The notes beneath the pieces are model-generated. The model searched no databases and was not told where the DNA came from. It saw only the letters and a program-made list of their open reading frames with translations. Positions 1 through 7,128 of a DNA stretch of 44,000 nt are shown here, one piece after another. The position numbers and the translations under genes are program-made. Origin of the DNA: an uncultured Collinsella sp. (GTDB lineage Bacteria; Actinomycetota; Coriobacteriia; Coriobacteriales; Coriobacteriaceae); NCBI GenBank assembly GCA_902491915.1, contig CABUJL010000004.1:1-44000 (forward strand). Direction: 5' to 3'. Position 1 is the first letter of the stretch, and the number at the start of each line of letters is the position of its first letter.

Positions 1-16
1 CGGCCCCACTTCTAAG

Positions 17-79
17 TTGCGGTGAAATAGGGACTGTTTTTGCTGGCAAAAGGCCTAATTGATCCCTATTTCACCGCAA
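17..79. repeat. Intergenic inverted-repeat element, family I, copy 1
   Basis: Perfect 17-bp inverted repeat: TTGCGGTGAAATAGGGA at 17-33 and its complement at 63-79, with a 29-nt loop. An element with the same stem and the same loop length lies at 2309-2371. The loops differ, so this is a mobile or structured element rather than a recent segmental duplication. It sits just past the 3' end of the zinc-ribbon gene and may also act as a terminator for it. Confidence 0.8.
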
Positions 80-99
80 GTTATGATCAGTTGTTGGGA

Positions 100-1050
100 T
101 TACTTCACCTCGACGGGTGCGGCGCCGGGGTAGCGGTCCTCAAAGTCCAGACGGTATTTGTTGTCGTTGGTGCCCGCTACGTTGTCGCGCGCCAGCGGCG
201 CCACGATTTCGTCCTTGTGGTTGGCGGGGCTGGAGTACTCAAGGCTGATCTCCCAGGCATCGCAAATGACGTCAATGCGATTCTCCAGGTCGTCGTAGAG
301 CGCGATGATGTCTTTCCAAGAGCTGTAGTTCTGCGAGTCGATGGGAACATCCAGGTCCTCGACCTCGTCCTTCAGGTCGCCGATCTGATCCTCGAGCGCC
401 TCGGCGGCATCGCTGGCCGACTGACGCGAGCTGCGGTCATCCTTAAGGTAATACGTGTTGAATGTGGTGGCGCAGTCGCGAACTTGCTGATCAAGATCGG
501 AGAGCCTGCTGTAGTAGGAGCTCAGCTGGTCGTAGACGTTCTGCTCGCTGATGGTGGCGGCATCGTGGGCGTCATCGTCATCATCATCGTCAAGCTTGTT
601 GGGGTCGCCCTTTACGGACACATCGTCGTCATCGTGGTCGATCTTGACCTTCTCGATGGTTGTGCCCTTGGAATCGTCGGCGTTCTTGTTGAACGGTCCG
701 ATCATAAAGAATGCGACCAGCGCGATAATCACGGCGACCAGCACGGCGATGATGCCGATAAGCAGAGCGTTGTTGTTTTTGGGCGCGGCGGGAGCACCGG
801 CCTGCGGAGCGGCGGTCGGTATGGGCTGCTGCGGCGCGGAGCCGGCTGGCGTCGCCCATTGCTGCGTCGCGCCAACTTCCGGCTGGGGAGCGGGCGCGGG
901 TTGATGGGCGGACTGCACGGTCACGTCCGCCTGCGCATCCTCTTGCGACTGAGAGGCCTGGCCATCATCGGTTACCGGCGTTCCGCAGCTGGTGCAAAAA
1001 CGCTCGTTGTCATTCAGAAGCTTGCCGCAATGGGTACAAAACCGGGGCAT
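100..1050 (-). CDS. Zinc-ribbon, single-pass membrane protein of unknown role
   Basis: 316 aa from the chosen ATG. The N-terminus is a classic double zinc knuckle (C5-x2-C8 ... C19-x2-C22), followed by a Pro/Gln/Ala-rich linker (about 30-92), one strong transmembrane helix (about 95-118), a very acidic Asp stretch (about 140-165) and a helical C-terminal domain. The layout suggests a cytosolic zinc ribbon anchored to the membrane with an extracytoplasmic C-terminal domain. An ATG five codons upstream is in frame, but GGAAGGAA lies 6-7 nt before the ATG at 1050, so the shorter start is preferred. Zinc-ribbon membrane proteins like this are common in Actinobacteria and Firmicutes, but their function is mostly unknown. 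It is divergent from the next gene. Confidence 0.8.
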   Translation of the reverse strand: MPRFCTHCGKLLNDNERFCTSCGTPVTDDGQASQSQEDAQADVTVQSAHQPAPAPQPEVGATQQWATPAGSAPQQPIPTAAPQAGAPAAPKNNNALLIGIIAVLVAVIIALVAFFMIGPFNKNADDSKGTTIEKVKIDHDDDDVSVKGDPNKLDDDDDDDAHDAATISEQNVYDQLSSYYSRLSDLDQQVRDCATTFNTYYLKDDRSSRQSASDAAEALEDQIGDLKDEVEDLDVPIDSQNYSSWKDIIALYDDLENRIDVICDAWEISLEYSSPANHKDEIVAPLARDNVAGTNDNKYRLDFEDRYPGAAPVEVK

Positions 1051-1236
1051 GATGGTTCCTTCCATTCGATGTGTTGGCTAGATTATAAGGTGGTTCAGGT
1101 GCGGTTGGGCCGCGCCGACCCAACTGGTTGTGTGAGGACGGTCGTGCCGCGCAAGCCCTGTCGCATGCGTCACAATGAGTGCGGCGTGCTGGGTGCCCGG
1201 CGCGGCCGTTTATCGACGGCTCGGTAGAATGCGATA
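1051..1236. promoter_or_regulatory. Divergent intergenic region; candidate -10 for the zinc-ribbon gene
   Basis: The minus strand carries a perfect TATAAT (plus-strand ATTATA at 1082-1087) about 32 nt upstream of the zinc-ribbon start. I see no convincing -35 at normal spacing. No clear promoter for the divergent hydrolase gene was identified. Confidence 0.3.
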
Positions 1237-2307
1237 GTGGGGAGTGAGGCTGTGTACTGCGGCGAGCAAGGTCGGGGTGGTGGCGACAACGTGGAGGCGT
1301 TCCGGTTCCCGCCGGGGGATGCGCCCCTCGCTGTGCGCGATTGCTCGCGTCGGGTGTTTTGTGCCGGGATGTTGACCGGAGCGCTCGCCTCGGTGATGAG
1401 TCTCGGCGGTTGTGCCGCGCGCCGCAACGAGGCTGAGGGCTCCGCTGTCCCTGTCAAACAAACGTCAAAGCGGTCATCCGCGACAAAAGCGACGGCCGCT
1501 CCTAAGTCTTCTTGGATCGCCGCCATTCAGCAAGATATCGAGGCCCTGGTCGAGCCGTATGGCGACTCCGTCTCGGTTTACGCCGTGGCGCTTGATCCTC
1601 AAACGTTCGCGTCGCTCGATGGTGAAGTCGCTGTGGCGCCGGACGCGCGACATGTGGCGGCAAGCATCATCAAGCTTCCCATTCTCGCTTGTGCGCTCGA
1701 GACCGTGACGGCGGGCGAGCTGTCCCTCGACGAGCAGATAACGGTAACGCAACAAGATATCGTGGGTGGCAGCGGCAGCATTCAGTCGCGCGGCGCGGGT
1801 GTGTCGTACAGTATTGACGAGCTACTGCACGCTATGATCGCCCAGAGCGATAACGTGGCAGCGAACCTTGTTATCGGCAGGCTTGGCATGGATACGGTCA
1901 ACGAAACGTGTGCCGCATTGGGACTGACCCAGACCGTGCTCGCTCGTTTGATGATGGACACCGAGGCCCAGGCACAAGGTCGCGAGAACTATACGAGCGC
2001 CCGTGATGCTGCGGCCGTGTTGCAGCGGCTGGCGGCGGGGACAATCGCGACGCCCGAGCTGTGCGAGCGAGCGCGCGGATATCTGCTGGCGCAGGAAGAC
2101 GCGCGCGGTATTGTCGAGGGTGTTCCCGGCGGCGTTTTGGTTGCGCACAAAACGGGCAGCCTGGCGAATGCTCAGCACGATGCCGCAATCGTCTACACCG
2201 AACGCCCCTACGTGCTGGCAATCCTCACCCAAGACCTCGAACGCGAGCAAGCCCTAGCCCTCGAGCGCGATATTTCCTTCGCCATCAACGCCCGCGCCCA
2301 CTCCTAA
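1237..2307 (+). CDS. Serine beta-lactamase-like hydrolase, predicted Tat-exported lipoprotein
   Basis: 356 aa from GTG 1237. It carries the three signature motifs of the class A beta-lactamase/penicillin-interacting fold: S143-x-x-K146 (SIIK), S204-D-N206 and K305-T-G307. The signal peptide has a twin-arginine-like SRRVF (37-41), a hydrophobic stretch and a lipobox LGGC ending at C59. It is therefore predicted to be an exported lipoprotein, probably folded before export. Seen: the motifs. Known: such Beta-lactamase2-type proteins can be beta-lactamases or cell-wall peptidases/esterases. Inferred: no resistance role can be claimed, because a clear omega-loop ExxxN is not obvious. The start is uncertain: no strong ribosome site lies before GTG 1237, and GTG 1291 (codon 19) would also keep the Tat motif. 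Confidence 0.8.
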   Translation: MGSEAVYCGEQGRGGGDNVEAFRFPPGDAPLAVRDCSRRVFCAGMLTGALASVMSLGGCAARRNEAEGSAVPVKQTSKRSSATKATAAPKSSWIAAIQQDIEALVEPYGDSVSVYAVALDPQTFASLDGEVAVAPDARHVAASIIKLPILACALETVTAGELSLDEQITVTQQDIVGGSGSIQSRGAGVSYSIDELLHAMIAQSDNVAANLVIGRLGMDTVNETCAALGLTQTVLARLMMDTEAQAQGRENYTSARDAAAVLQRLAAGTIATPELCERARGYLLAQEDARGIVEGVPGGVLVAHKTGSLANAQHDAAIVYTERPYVLAILTQDLEREQALALERDISFAINARAHS

Positions 2308-2308
2308 C

Positions 2309-2371
2309 TTGCGGTGAAATAGGGATTGTATTTGCTGCTAGAAGGCGTATTCAGTCCCTATTTCACCGCAA
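2309..2371. repeat. Intergenic inverted-repeat element, family I, copy 2
   Basis: The 17-bp stem (2309-2325 / 2355-2371) is identical to the element at 17-79, with a 29-nt loop of partly different sequence. It begins immediately after the hydrolase stop codon. The two copies therefore bracket the zinc-ribbon/hydrolase pair, each at a gene's 3' end. Confidence 0.8.
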
Positions 2372-2392
2372 CTTTGGAAAGGCACCTTTAGC

Positions 2393-2472
2393 CGTTGGGG
2401 ACGTTCTTAAACGACTAGTCATTAAAGAACGTCCCCAACGACTAGTCATTTAAGAACGTCCCCAATGACTAG
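2393..2472. repeat. Compound palindromic repeat, family II (one and a half units)
   Basis: A perfect 16-bp inverted repeat, CGTTGGGGACGTTCTT at 2393-2408 with its complement at 2425-2440, encloses a CTAGTCATT arm. A second unit follows at 2442-2472 with CTAGTCATT/AATGACTAG arms around AAGAACGTCCCC. A related unit lies at 29057-29095. The structure resembles REP/BIME-type palindromes. Confidence 0.75.
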
Positions 2473-2479
2473 GTGGGAT

Positions 2480-2508
2480 TTGGGGTGCGCCGGACGCTGG
2501 GGTATCAT
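2480..2508 (+). promoter_or_regulatory. Candidate promoter of the tmk-holB-ricT operon
   Basis: TTGGGG at 2480-2485 and TATCAT at 2503-2508 are separated by 17 bp, about 54 nt before the tmk start. The -10 matches consensus at five of six positions; the -35 is weak. It lies immediately after the family II repeat. Confidence 0.4.
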
Positions 2509-2561
2509 GGCTTGGTTGCTATAACTTGCATTTTCGCGCCTTGTAGGAAGGGGCTGCGCCC

Positions 2562-3245
2562 ATGGCTTTTGAGCCCGCTCAACATAGCTTTATCACGCTC
2601 GAGGGCGTCGACGGCGCCGGCAAGTCCACGCAGGCGCGTCTGCTTGCCCGCGCGCTCGAACTCGCTGGCTACCAGGTTGTGAGCCTGCGCGAGCCGGGCG
2701 GTACCGCCATTAGCGAAAAGATCCGTGCTCTGCTGCTCGACCCCGCCAATACGGCGATGGGAGACACCTGCGAGTTGCTGCTCTACGAGGCGGCGCGTGC
2801 CCAGTTGGTGCACGAGGTCATAGCTCCCGCCCTCGCGGCCGGCAAGGTAGTCCTGTGCGATCGCTTCTACGACTCCACGACCTGCTACCAGGCGTTTGCC
2901 GATGGCCTCGACCGTCAGATGGTACGCGATGCCAACAACCTGGCTGTCGCCGGTACGCATCCGGCGCTCACGCTCGTCTACCACATCACGCCCGAGCAGG
3001 CGGCGCTGCGCATGGCAGCTCGTGGTGCGGCAGATCGCATGGAGGCAAAAGGCATAGCCTTCCAAGAGCGCGTTTACCAGGGATTTTGCGCCATTGCTGC
3101 CGAGGAGCCAAACCGCGTAAAGCTCATCGACGCCACTGCGACCGTCGAGGAAGTCTTCGAGAAGACGGTCGAGCAGATTCGCGCGTACGGTCTCGACATT
3201 TCGCAAGATGCTGTCGCCGCCGCGCTTGCCAAGGAGGCCGAGTAA
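2562..3245 (+). CDS. tmk: Thymidylate kinase
   Basis: 227 aa, usual length is about 210-230. It phosphorylates dTMP to dTDP with ATP in the cytosol, the committed kinase step of dTTP synthesis. Visible motifs are the P-loop GVDGAGKST (residues 15-23), the DRFY motif (100-103) involved in substrate binding, and a TCYQ region just after it. The ATG is preceded by AGGAAGGGG at suitable distance. It is followed after one base by holB, with ricT overlapping holB, the usual tmk-holB-ricT order also seen in Firmicutes. Confidence 0.96.
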   Translation: MAFEPAQHSFITLEGVDGAGKSTQARLLARALELAGYQVVSLREPGGTAISEKIRALLLDPANTAMGDTCELLLYEAARAQLVHEVIAPALAAGKVVLCDRFYDSTTCYQAFADGLDRQMVRDANNLAVAGTHPALTLVYHITPEQAALRMAARGAADRMEAKGIAFQERVYQGFCAIAAEEPNRVKLIDATATVEEVFEKTVEQIRAYGLDISQDAVAAALAKEAE

Positions 3246-3246
3246 C

Positions 3247-4374
3247 GTGGCCCCCGCTCAGGCAAGCCTGCTGGCCAAGCTCGACACCCAAGAGCGCGTT
3301 CGCGATTTTTTGACCAACGCCGTCGCCAGCGGCCGCGCATCGCACGCCTACCTGTTTTTGGGCGCTCCCGGTGCCGGCAAGCTCGATGCCGCATGGGCGC
3401 TCGCCCAGGCCTTCCTGTGCGAGCAGGACGGCTGCGGAGCATGCGACAGCTGCGTACGCGTTGCTCGGCATACGCATCCTGACGTGCACTATTACACGCC
3501 CGAGAGCGCCACAGGCTACCTCATTGCCCAGACCCGCGAGCTGCTCGATGACGTGCCGCTGGCGCCCATCCGTGCCAAGGCCAAGGTCTACATCATCGAT
3601 CGTGCCGAGCAACTGCGCGCTAACACCGCCAACGCGCTGCTCAAGACACTCGAGGAGCCGCCCGAGGGCGTTATGTTCATCTTGTTGGGCACCTCGGCAG
3701 ACGTGATGTTGCCCACCATCGTGAGCCGCTGTCAGTGCGTGCCGTTTCGGCTGGTGTCGCCCACCGTGGCCGCGCAGGCCGTGAGCCGCGCGACGGGTCA
3801 GGATCTCGCGCGTTGCCGCATGGCGGTCGCCGTGGCGGGAAGCCCCACACGCGGCATCGAGTTCCTTAAGAGTGCCGAGCGCCAGGATGCTCGCCGCCAG
3901 ATGGTCCGCGCCATCGATTCGCTCATCGCTGCCGACGAGGCTGATGTGCTCAGCCGCGCCAAGTCGCTCATCGTCGCCGTCAAGGCGCCGCTCGCCGAGG
4001 TCAAGTCCACGCAGGAAAAGGTGCTCGAGCAAAACGCCGACTACCTGTCGCGTGGAGCATTGAAGCAGCTTGAGGACCGTAACAAGCGCGAACTCAACGC
4101 GCGCGAGCGTTCGGGTATCATGGAAGCGCTGGCGAGCGCACGGACGCTCATGCGCGACGTGCTGCTGACACTTCAGGACGAGGCGGCCGACGTCGTGAAC
4201 GAAGACGTGCGCGACACGATCGGTCGGCTTGCCGCCGCGACGAATGTTGCGGGTGCCACCCGGGCGCTCGAGGCGGTCGCGACCGCCGAGCGCAACATCG
4301 CCAGAAACGTTACTCCCCAGCTGGCCATCGAGGTCATGCTGTTCGATATCAGGAAGGCACTGAAATGCCGTTAG
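3247..4374 (+). CDS. holB: DNA polymerase III delta' subunit
   Basis: 375 aa from GTG 3247. This is an AAA+ clamp-loader subunit that helps load the beta sliding clamp. Visible: a P-loop-like GAPGAGK (39-45); a four-Cys zinc module C58, C63, C66, C69; LLKTLEEPPE in the Walker B/sensor region; and the SRC motif at 160-162. An in-frame ATG lies upstream at 3208, inside tmk, but AAGGAGG (3231-3237) is well placed for GTG 3247, one base after the tmk stop. The 3' end overlaps the ricT start by 10 nt, so translation is probably coupled. Confidence 0.93.
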   Translation: MAPAQASLLAKLDTQERVRDFLTNAVASGRASHAYLFLGAPGAGKLDAAWALAQAFLCEQDGCGACDSCVRVARHTHPDVHYYTPESATGYLIAQTRELLDDVPLAPIRAKAKVYIIDRAEQLRANTANALLKTLEEPPEGVMFILLGTSADVMLPTIVSRCQCVPFRLVSPTVAAQAVSRATGQDLARCRMAVAVAGSPTRGIEFLKSAERQDARRQMVRAIDSLIAADEADVLSRAKSLIVAVKAPLAEVKSTQEKVLEQNADYLSRGALKQLEDRNKRELNARERSGIMEALASARTLMRDVLLTLQDEAADVVNEDVRDTIGRLAAATNVAGATRALEAVATAERNIARNVTPQLAIEVMLFDIRKALKCR

Positions 4375-6059
4375 TCGTACCCGTTAAGTTTACCTACGCC
4401 TCGCGCGACCTGTGGTTCGACCCGCAGGATCTGGATATCCTCGAGGCCGATTATGCTATCTGCTCCACCGAGCGCGGAACCGAGATCGGCCTGGTCACGG
4501 CAGACCCCTTCGAGGTGCCGCAGGACGAGATCGGCCAGCCGCTCAAGCCCGTGCTGCGCGTGGCGAGCGACATCGACCTGCAGCTTGCCGACGACCTGGC
4601 CATTCAGGGCGACGAGGCCATGGTCGATTTCCGCCGTCTCGTCAAAGAGCTCGACCTCGAGATGAAGCCGGTCGGCGTCGAGTACCTGTTTGGCGGCGAG
4701 AAGGCCGTGTTCTATTTTGCGGCCGAGGAGCGCGTCGATTTTCGTCAGCTCGTCAAGGACTTGTCCTCGACGCTGCACATTCGCGTCGACATGCGCCAGA
4801 TTGGCGTGCGCGACGAGACCCGCCTGGTGGGCGGCTATGCCCAGTGCGGACAGGAGCTCTGCTGCACGCGCTTTGGCGGACAGTTTGAGCCCGTCTCGAT
4901 TCGCATGGCAAAAGAGCAGGACCTGCCGCTCAACTCGTCCAAGATCAGTGGCGTGTGCGGCCGCCTGATGTGCTGCCTGCGCTATGAGTTCGAGGCGTAC
5001 AAGGACTTTAAGAGCCGTGCGCCCAAAAAGAAGACGCTCATCGATACGCCGCTTGGCAAGGCGCGTATCCAGGAATATGACACGCCGCGTGAGCAGCTGG
5101 TGCTGCGCCTGGAGAACGGCAAAGTCTTTAAGGTCAACCTGGCCGATATGACGTGCTCGGAGGGCTGCAAAAAGAAGGCCGCCGAGCAGGGCTGCAACTG
5201 CCGCCCCGACTGCGTGACGCGTGACGTGCTCGAACGCATCGAGTCGCCCGAGATGCGCCTGGCGCTCATGGAGCTCGATCGCGAGAACGGCGTCGACGTG
5301 GGCGATGGCCTGTCGAGTGCCGACCGTCTAGCCGGCACGTCGATGCCCAAGCGCCGTCGCCGCGATGCCGAATCCGATGCTCGCGCTGCTCAGGGCCAGG
5401 GCGAGGGTCGTGGCCGCGGAAAGGGCCGCGGCAAGGCCGAGGCGCCCGAGGCCGAGGGGGCGGCCGATGGCCGTCGCCGCCGCAAGCGCACGGCGTCCGT
5501 CGACAATGGCGAGACCACGGGCAAGAACGCTTCCCGCGAGCGCGAGGCTCAGCAGTCCCAGCAGCAAAACCGCGGCGGTGGCATGAACCCCACGCGCCGT
5601 CGTCGCCGTCACCTGTCGAGCGAGGAGCGCGAGGACGCCTTCCGCGCCGCAGCTGCTCGCGAGGCCGGTGCCGCTCCCAAGGGCGCCTCGGTCTCCGATA
5701 CGCCTGCCGACAAGGGCGGCAAGCCACGTGGTGAGGAGGAGCGTGCGCCGCGTCCGCGCCGCCGCCATTCCTCGGGCACGCAGCAGAAGCCCTCGGTTCC
5801 TTCCGTGGCCGATCAGGTTTCGGACGGTGAAGTCAAGGTCACGCGCCGTCGCCCCGGCGATGGCGGAGGAGCTGCCGCCAAGGCTTCGCGCGGTGGTGCT
5901 CGCGACGAGCGCGAACCGCGTGAGGATCGCGGTGGCGAGGGCTCGACCGACCAGGGTCAAAAGCGCCGCCGTCGCCGTCGCTCCCGCAAGCCGCGCCAGG
6001 ACGGTGGCGAGGGCTCGACCCACACCTCGTCCTCACCGAAACCGCCTGCCGGCGAATAA
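4365..6059 (+). CDS. ricT: PSP1-domain protein RicT (YaaT) with a long basic, disordered tail
   Basis: 564 aa. The first ~310 residues match the RicT/PSP1 family: CGQELCC (from C161), VCGRLMCC (from C198) and a third Cys-rich patch (from about C264) are typical Fe-S-ligand cysteines. In Bacillus, RicT (YaaT) works with RicA and RicF in RNase Y-dependent mRNA maturation. Position after holB is conserved across Gram-positives. Unusual here is a ~240-residue tail from about residue 325, built almost entirely from Arg, Lys, Ala, Gly, Glu and Ser with RRRRR-type clusters, which could bind RNA or the ribosome. The tail is GC-rich and should be checked for frame integrity, but it stays open to a normal stop. 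Confidence 0.85.
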   Translation: MPLVVPVKFTYASRDLWFDPQDLDILEADYAICSTERGTEIGLVTADPFEVPQDEIGQPLKPVLRVASDIDLQLADDLAIQGDEAMVDFRRLVKELDLEMKPVGVEYLFGGEKAVFYFAAEERVDFRQLVKDLSSTLHIRVDMRQIGVRDETRLVGGYAQCGQELCCTRFGGQFEPVSIRMAKEQDLPLNSSKISGVCGRLMCCLRYEFEAYKDFKSRAPKKKTLIDTPLGKARIQEYDTPREQLVLRLENGKVFKVNLADMTCSEGCKKKAAEQGCNCRPDCVTRDVLERIESPEMRLALMELDRENGVDVGDGLSSADRLAGTSMPKRRRRDAESDARAAQGQGEGRGRGKGRGKAEAPEAEGAADGRRRRKRTASVDNGETTGKNASREREAQQSQQQNRGGGMNPTRRRRRHLSSEEREDAFRAAAAREAGAAPKGASVSDTPADKGGKPRGEEERAPRPRRRHSSGTQQKPSVPSVADQVSDGEVKVTRRRPGDGGGAAAKASRGGARDEREPREDRGGEGSTDQGQKRRRRRRSRKPRQDGGEGSTHTSSSPKPPAGE

Positions 6060-6121
6060 CGTCCGTAAGCGGATGTAACTCGCCTGACCCCAGCGCCTCT
6101 GGGTATCATGGCTCTACACCG

Positions 6122-6157
6122 ACAACCCTCCCTTCGCCTTCGCGTAGGGAGGGTTGT
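6122..6157 (+). promoter_or_regulatory. Hairpin sequestering the comF ribosome-binding site
   Basis: Perfect 12-bp stem: ACAACCCTCCCT at 6122-6133 and AGGGAGGGTTGT at 6146-6157, 12-nt loop. The 3' arm contains the Shine-Dalgarno AGGGAGG, about 7 nt before ATG 6161. There is no T-tract, so it is unlikely to be a terminator. A TATCAT -10-like box lies at 6104-6109, which would put the hairpin at the very 5' end of the mRNA. Possible translational control. Confidence 0.65.
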
Positions 6158-6160
6158 GTC

Positions 6161-6967
6161 ATGAAGAGACATTTGAATGTGTTGAGTCGCTTGCAGGGTG
6201 CAGGCGTCCTACCGTTTGCGGACGAATTGCTACCGCTTGCCGAGTGGGTGGCACGCGAGGCGCTCGAGGCATTGTCGCCAACACGATGTGCCGGCTGCGA
6301 GCGCGCCGGTGCGCTTATTTGCCAAGACTGCCTTGCCGCGTTCACGCTCATCGACCCACGTCATAGCTGCACCCGATGCAGCGCCCCGTTTGGGGATTTG
6401 CTGTGCACTGAGTGTTCGGTCGAGGGCACGTCCTCGGCAATGACGGAGGCGCTCGACCGCTGCCTGGCGTGCGCCGTCTATGCGCATCCGCTGCCGCGCA
6501 TCATTAAAGCGTACAAGGATGCGGGCGAGCGACGTCTGGCTCCGTATCTGGCGGAGCTGCTCTACGACACCGCCCTGCATGCCCAGGTCGTAGCGCCCGA
6601 TCGCTATGGAGGTGTGCTGTCCGGTGCGGATGCGGTGGTGTTTGTGCCTGCGACGGCGGCAGCGTTTCGGCGGCGTGGTTTTGATCATATGGAGGCTATT
6701 GCGCGTCCATTTTGCGAGCTGTCGGGTGTTCCCCTGCTCGATGCTCTCGTCAAGTACGGGCATGGCGACCAGCGTGAACTCGGTCGTGAAGAACGCCGTG
6801 AACGCGCCCGAGGCATGTATGAGACCGTTGAGGACGTGCAGGGCAAGCGCCTGCTGCTTATCGACGACGTTATCACTACGGGTGCGACGATGGCCGCGGC
6901 TTCGGCGGAACTCAAGCGCGCCGGCGCTGCGGCCGTTGATGGCCTCGCTATCGCACGCGTTTGGTAG
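6161..6967 (+). CDS. comF: ComF family protein (zinc-finger phosphoribosyltransferase-like)
   Basis: 268 aa. The N-terminus has zinc-binding Cys pairs (C43/C46, C54/C57, C70/C73, C82/C85), followed by a type I phosphoribosyltransferase fold with the PRPP-binding loop LLIDDVITTGAT (acidic pair D235-D236). Known: ComF is needed for DNA uptake in naturally competent bacteria, where it interacts with ComFA/DprA, but the family is widespread in non-competent species. No other competence genes are in the window. The SD is strong but lies inside a 12-bp hairpin. Confidence 0.88.
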   Translation: MKRHLNVLSRLQGAGVLPFADELLPLAEWVAREALEALSPTRCAGCERAGALICQDCLAAFTLIDPRHSCTRCSAPFGDLLCTECSVEGTSSAMTEALDRCLACAVYAHPLPRIIKAYKDAGERRLAPYLAELLYDTALHAQVVAPDRYGGVLSGADAVVFVPATAAAFRRRGFDHMEAIARPFCELSGVPLLDALVKYGHGDQRELGREERRERARGMYETVEDVQGKRLLLIDDVITTGATMAAASAELKRAGAAAVDGLAIARVW

Positions 6968-6978
6968 GGGTGGTTCAG

Positions 6979-7128
6979 ATGGCAATAAAGATCGGGCAGC
7001 GTGGCAAGCCTGCAAGCGAGCAGCTGGCTGCTTCCGTAATTTTGACGGGTGCCTCGGCGCTGCGCATGATGCGCGCCGAGGCGCCGACAAATGGGTTACA
7101 TCAGCTGGAGGGACCTCGATCCCGATGA
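6979..7128 (+). CDS. 49-aa ORF after comF, possible true N-terminus of the next gene
   Basis: ATG 6979 follows the comF stop by 11 nt and has GGTAGGGG upstream. It reads 49 codons to TGA at 7126-7128 and overlaps the next CDS out of frame. Its peptide (ILTGASALRMMRAE near residues 21-34) looks like the beginning of a domain. A +1 shift between 7070 and 7128 would join it to the downstream frame, giving ...RAE-RRRQMGYISW... The ATG at 7091 has only a poor ribosome site. Either this is a small independent ORF or the gene is frameshifted. Confidence 0.35.
   Translation: MAIKIGQRGKPASEQLAASVILTGASALRMMRAEAPTNGLHQLEGPRSR

Noticed and set aside
1237..2307. The beta-lactamase-like gene as an antibiotic-resistance gene
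   Set aside because: SxxK, SDN and KTG are present, but these motifs are shared by peptidases and other serine hydrolases; no clear omega-loop was seen, so resistance cannot be claimed.
6122..6157. The hairpin before comF as the ricT terminator
   Set aside because: There is no T-tract after the stem, and the 3' arm is the comF Shine-Dalgarno.
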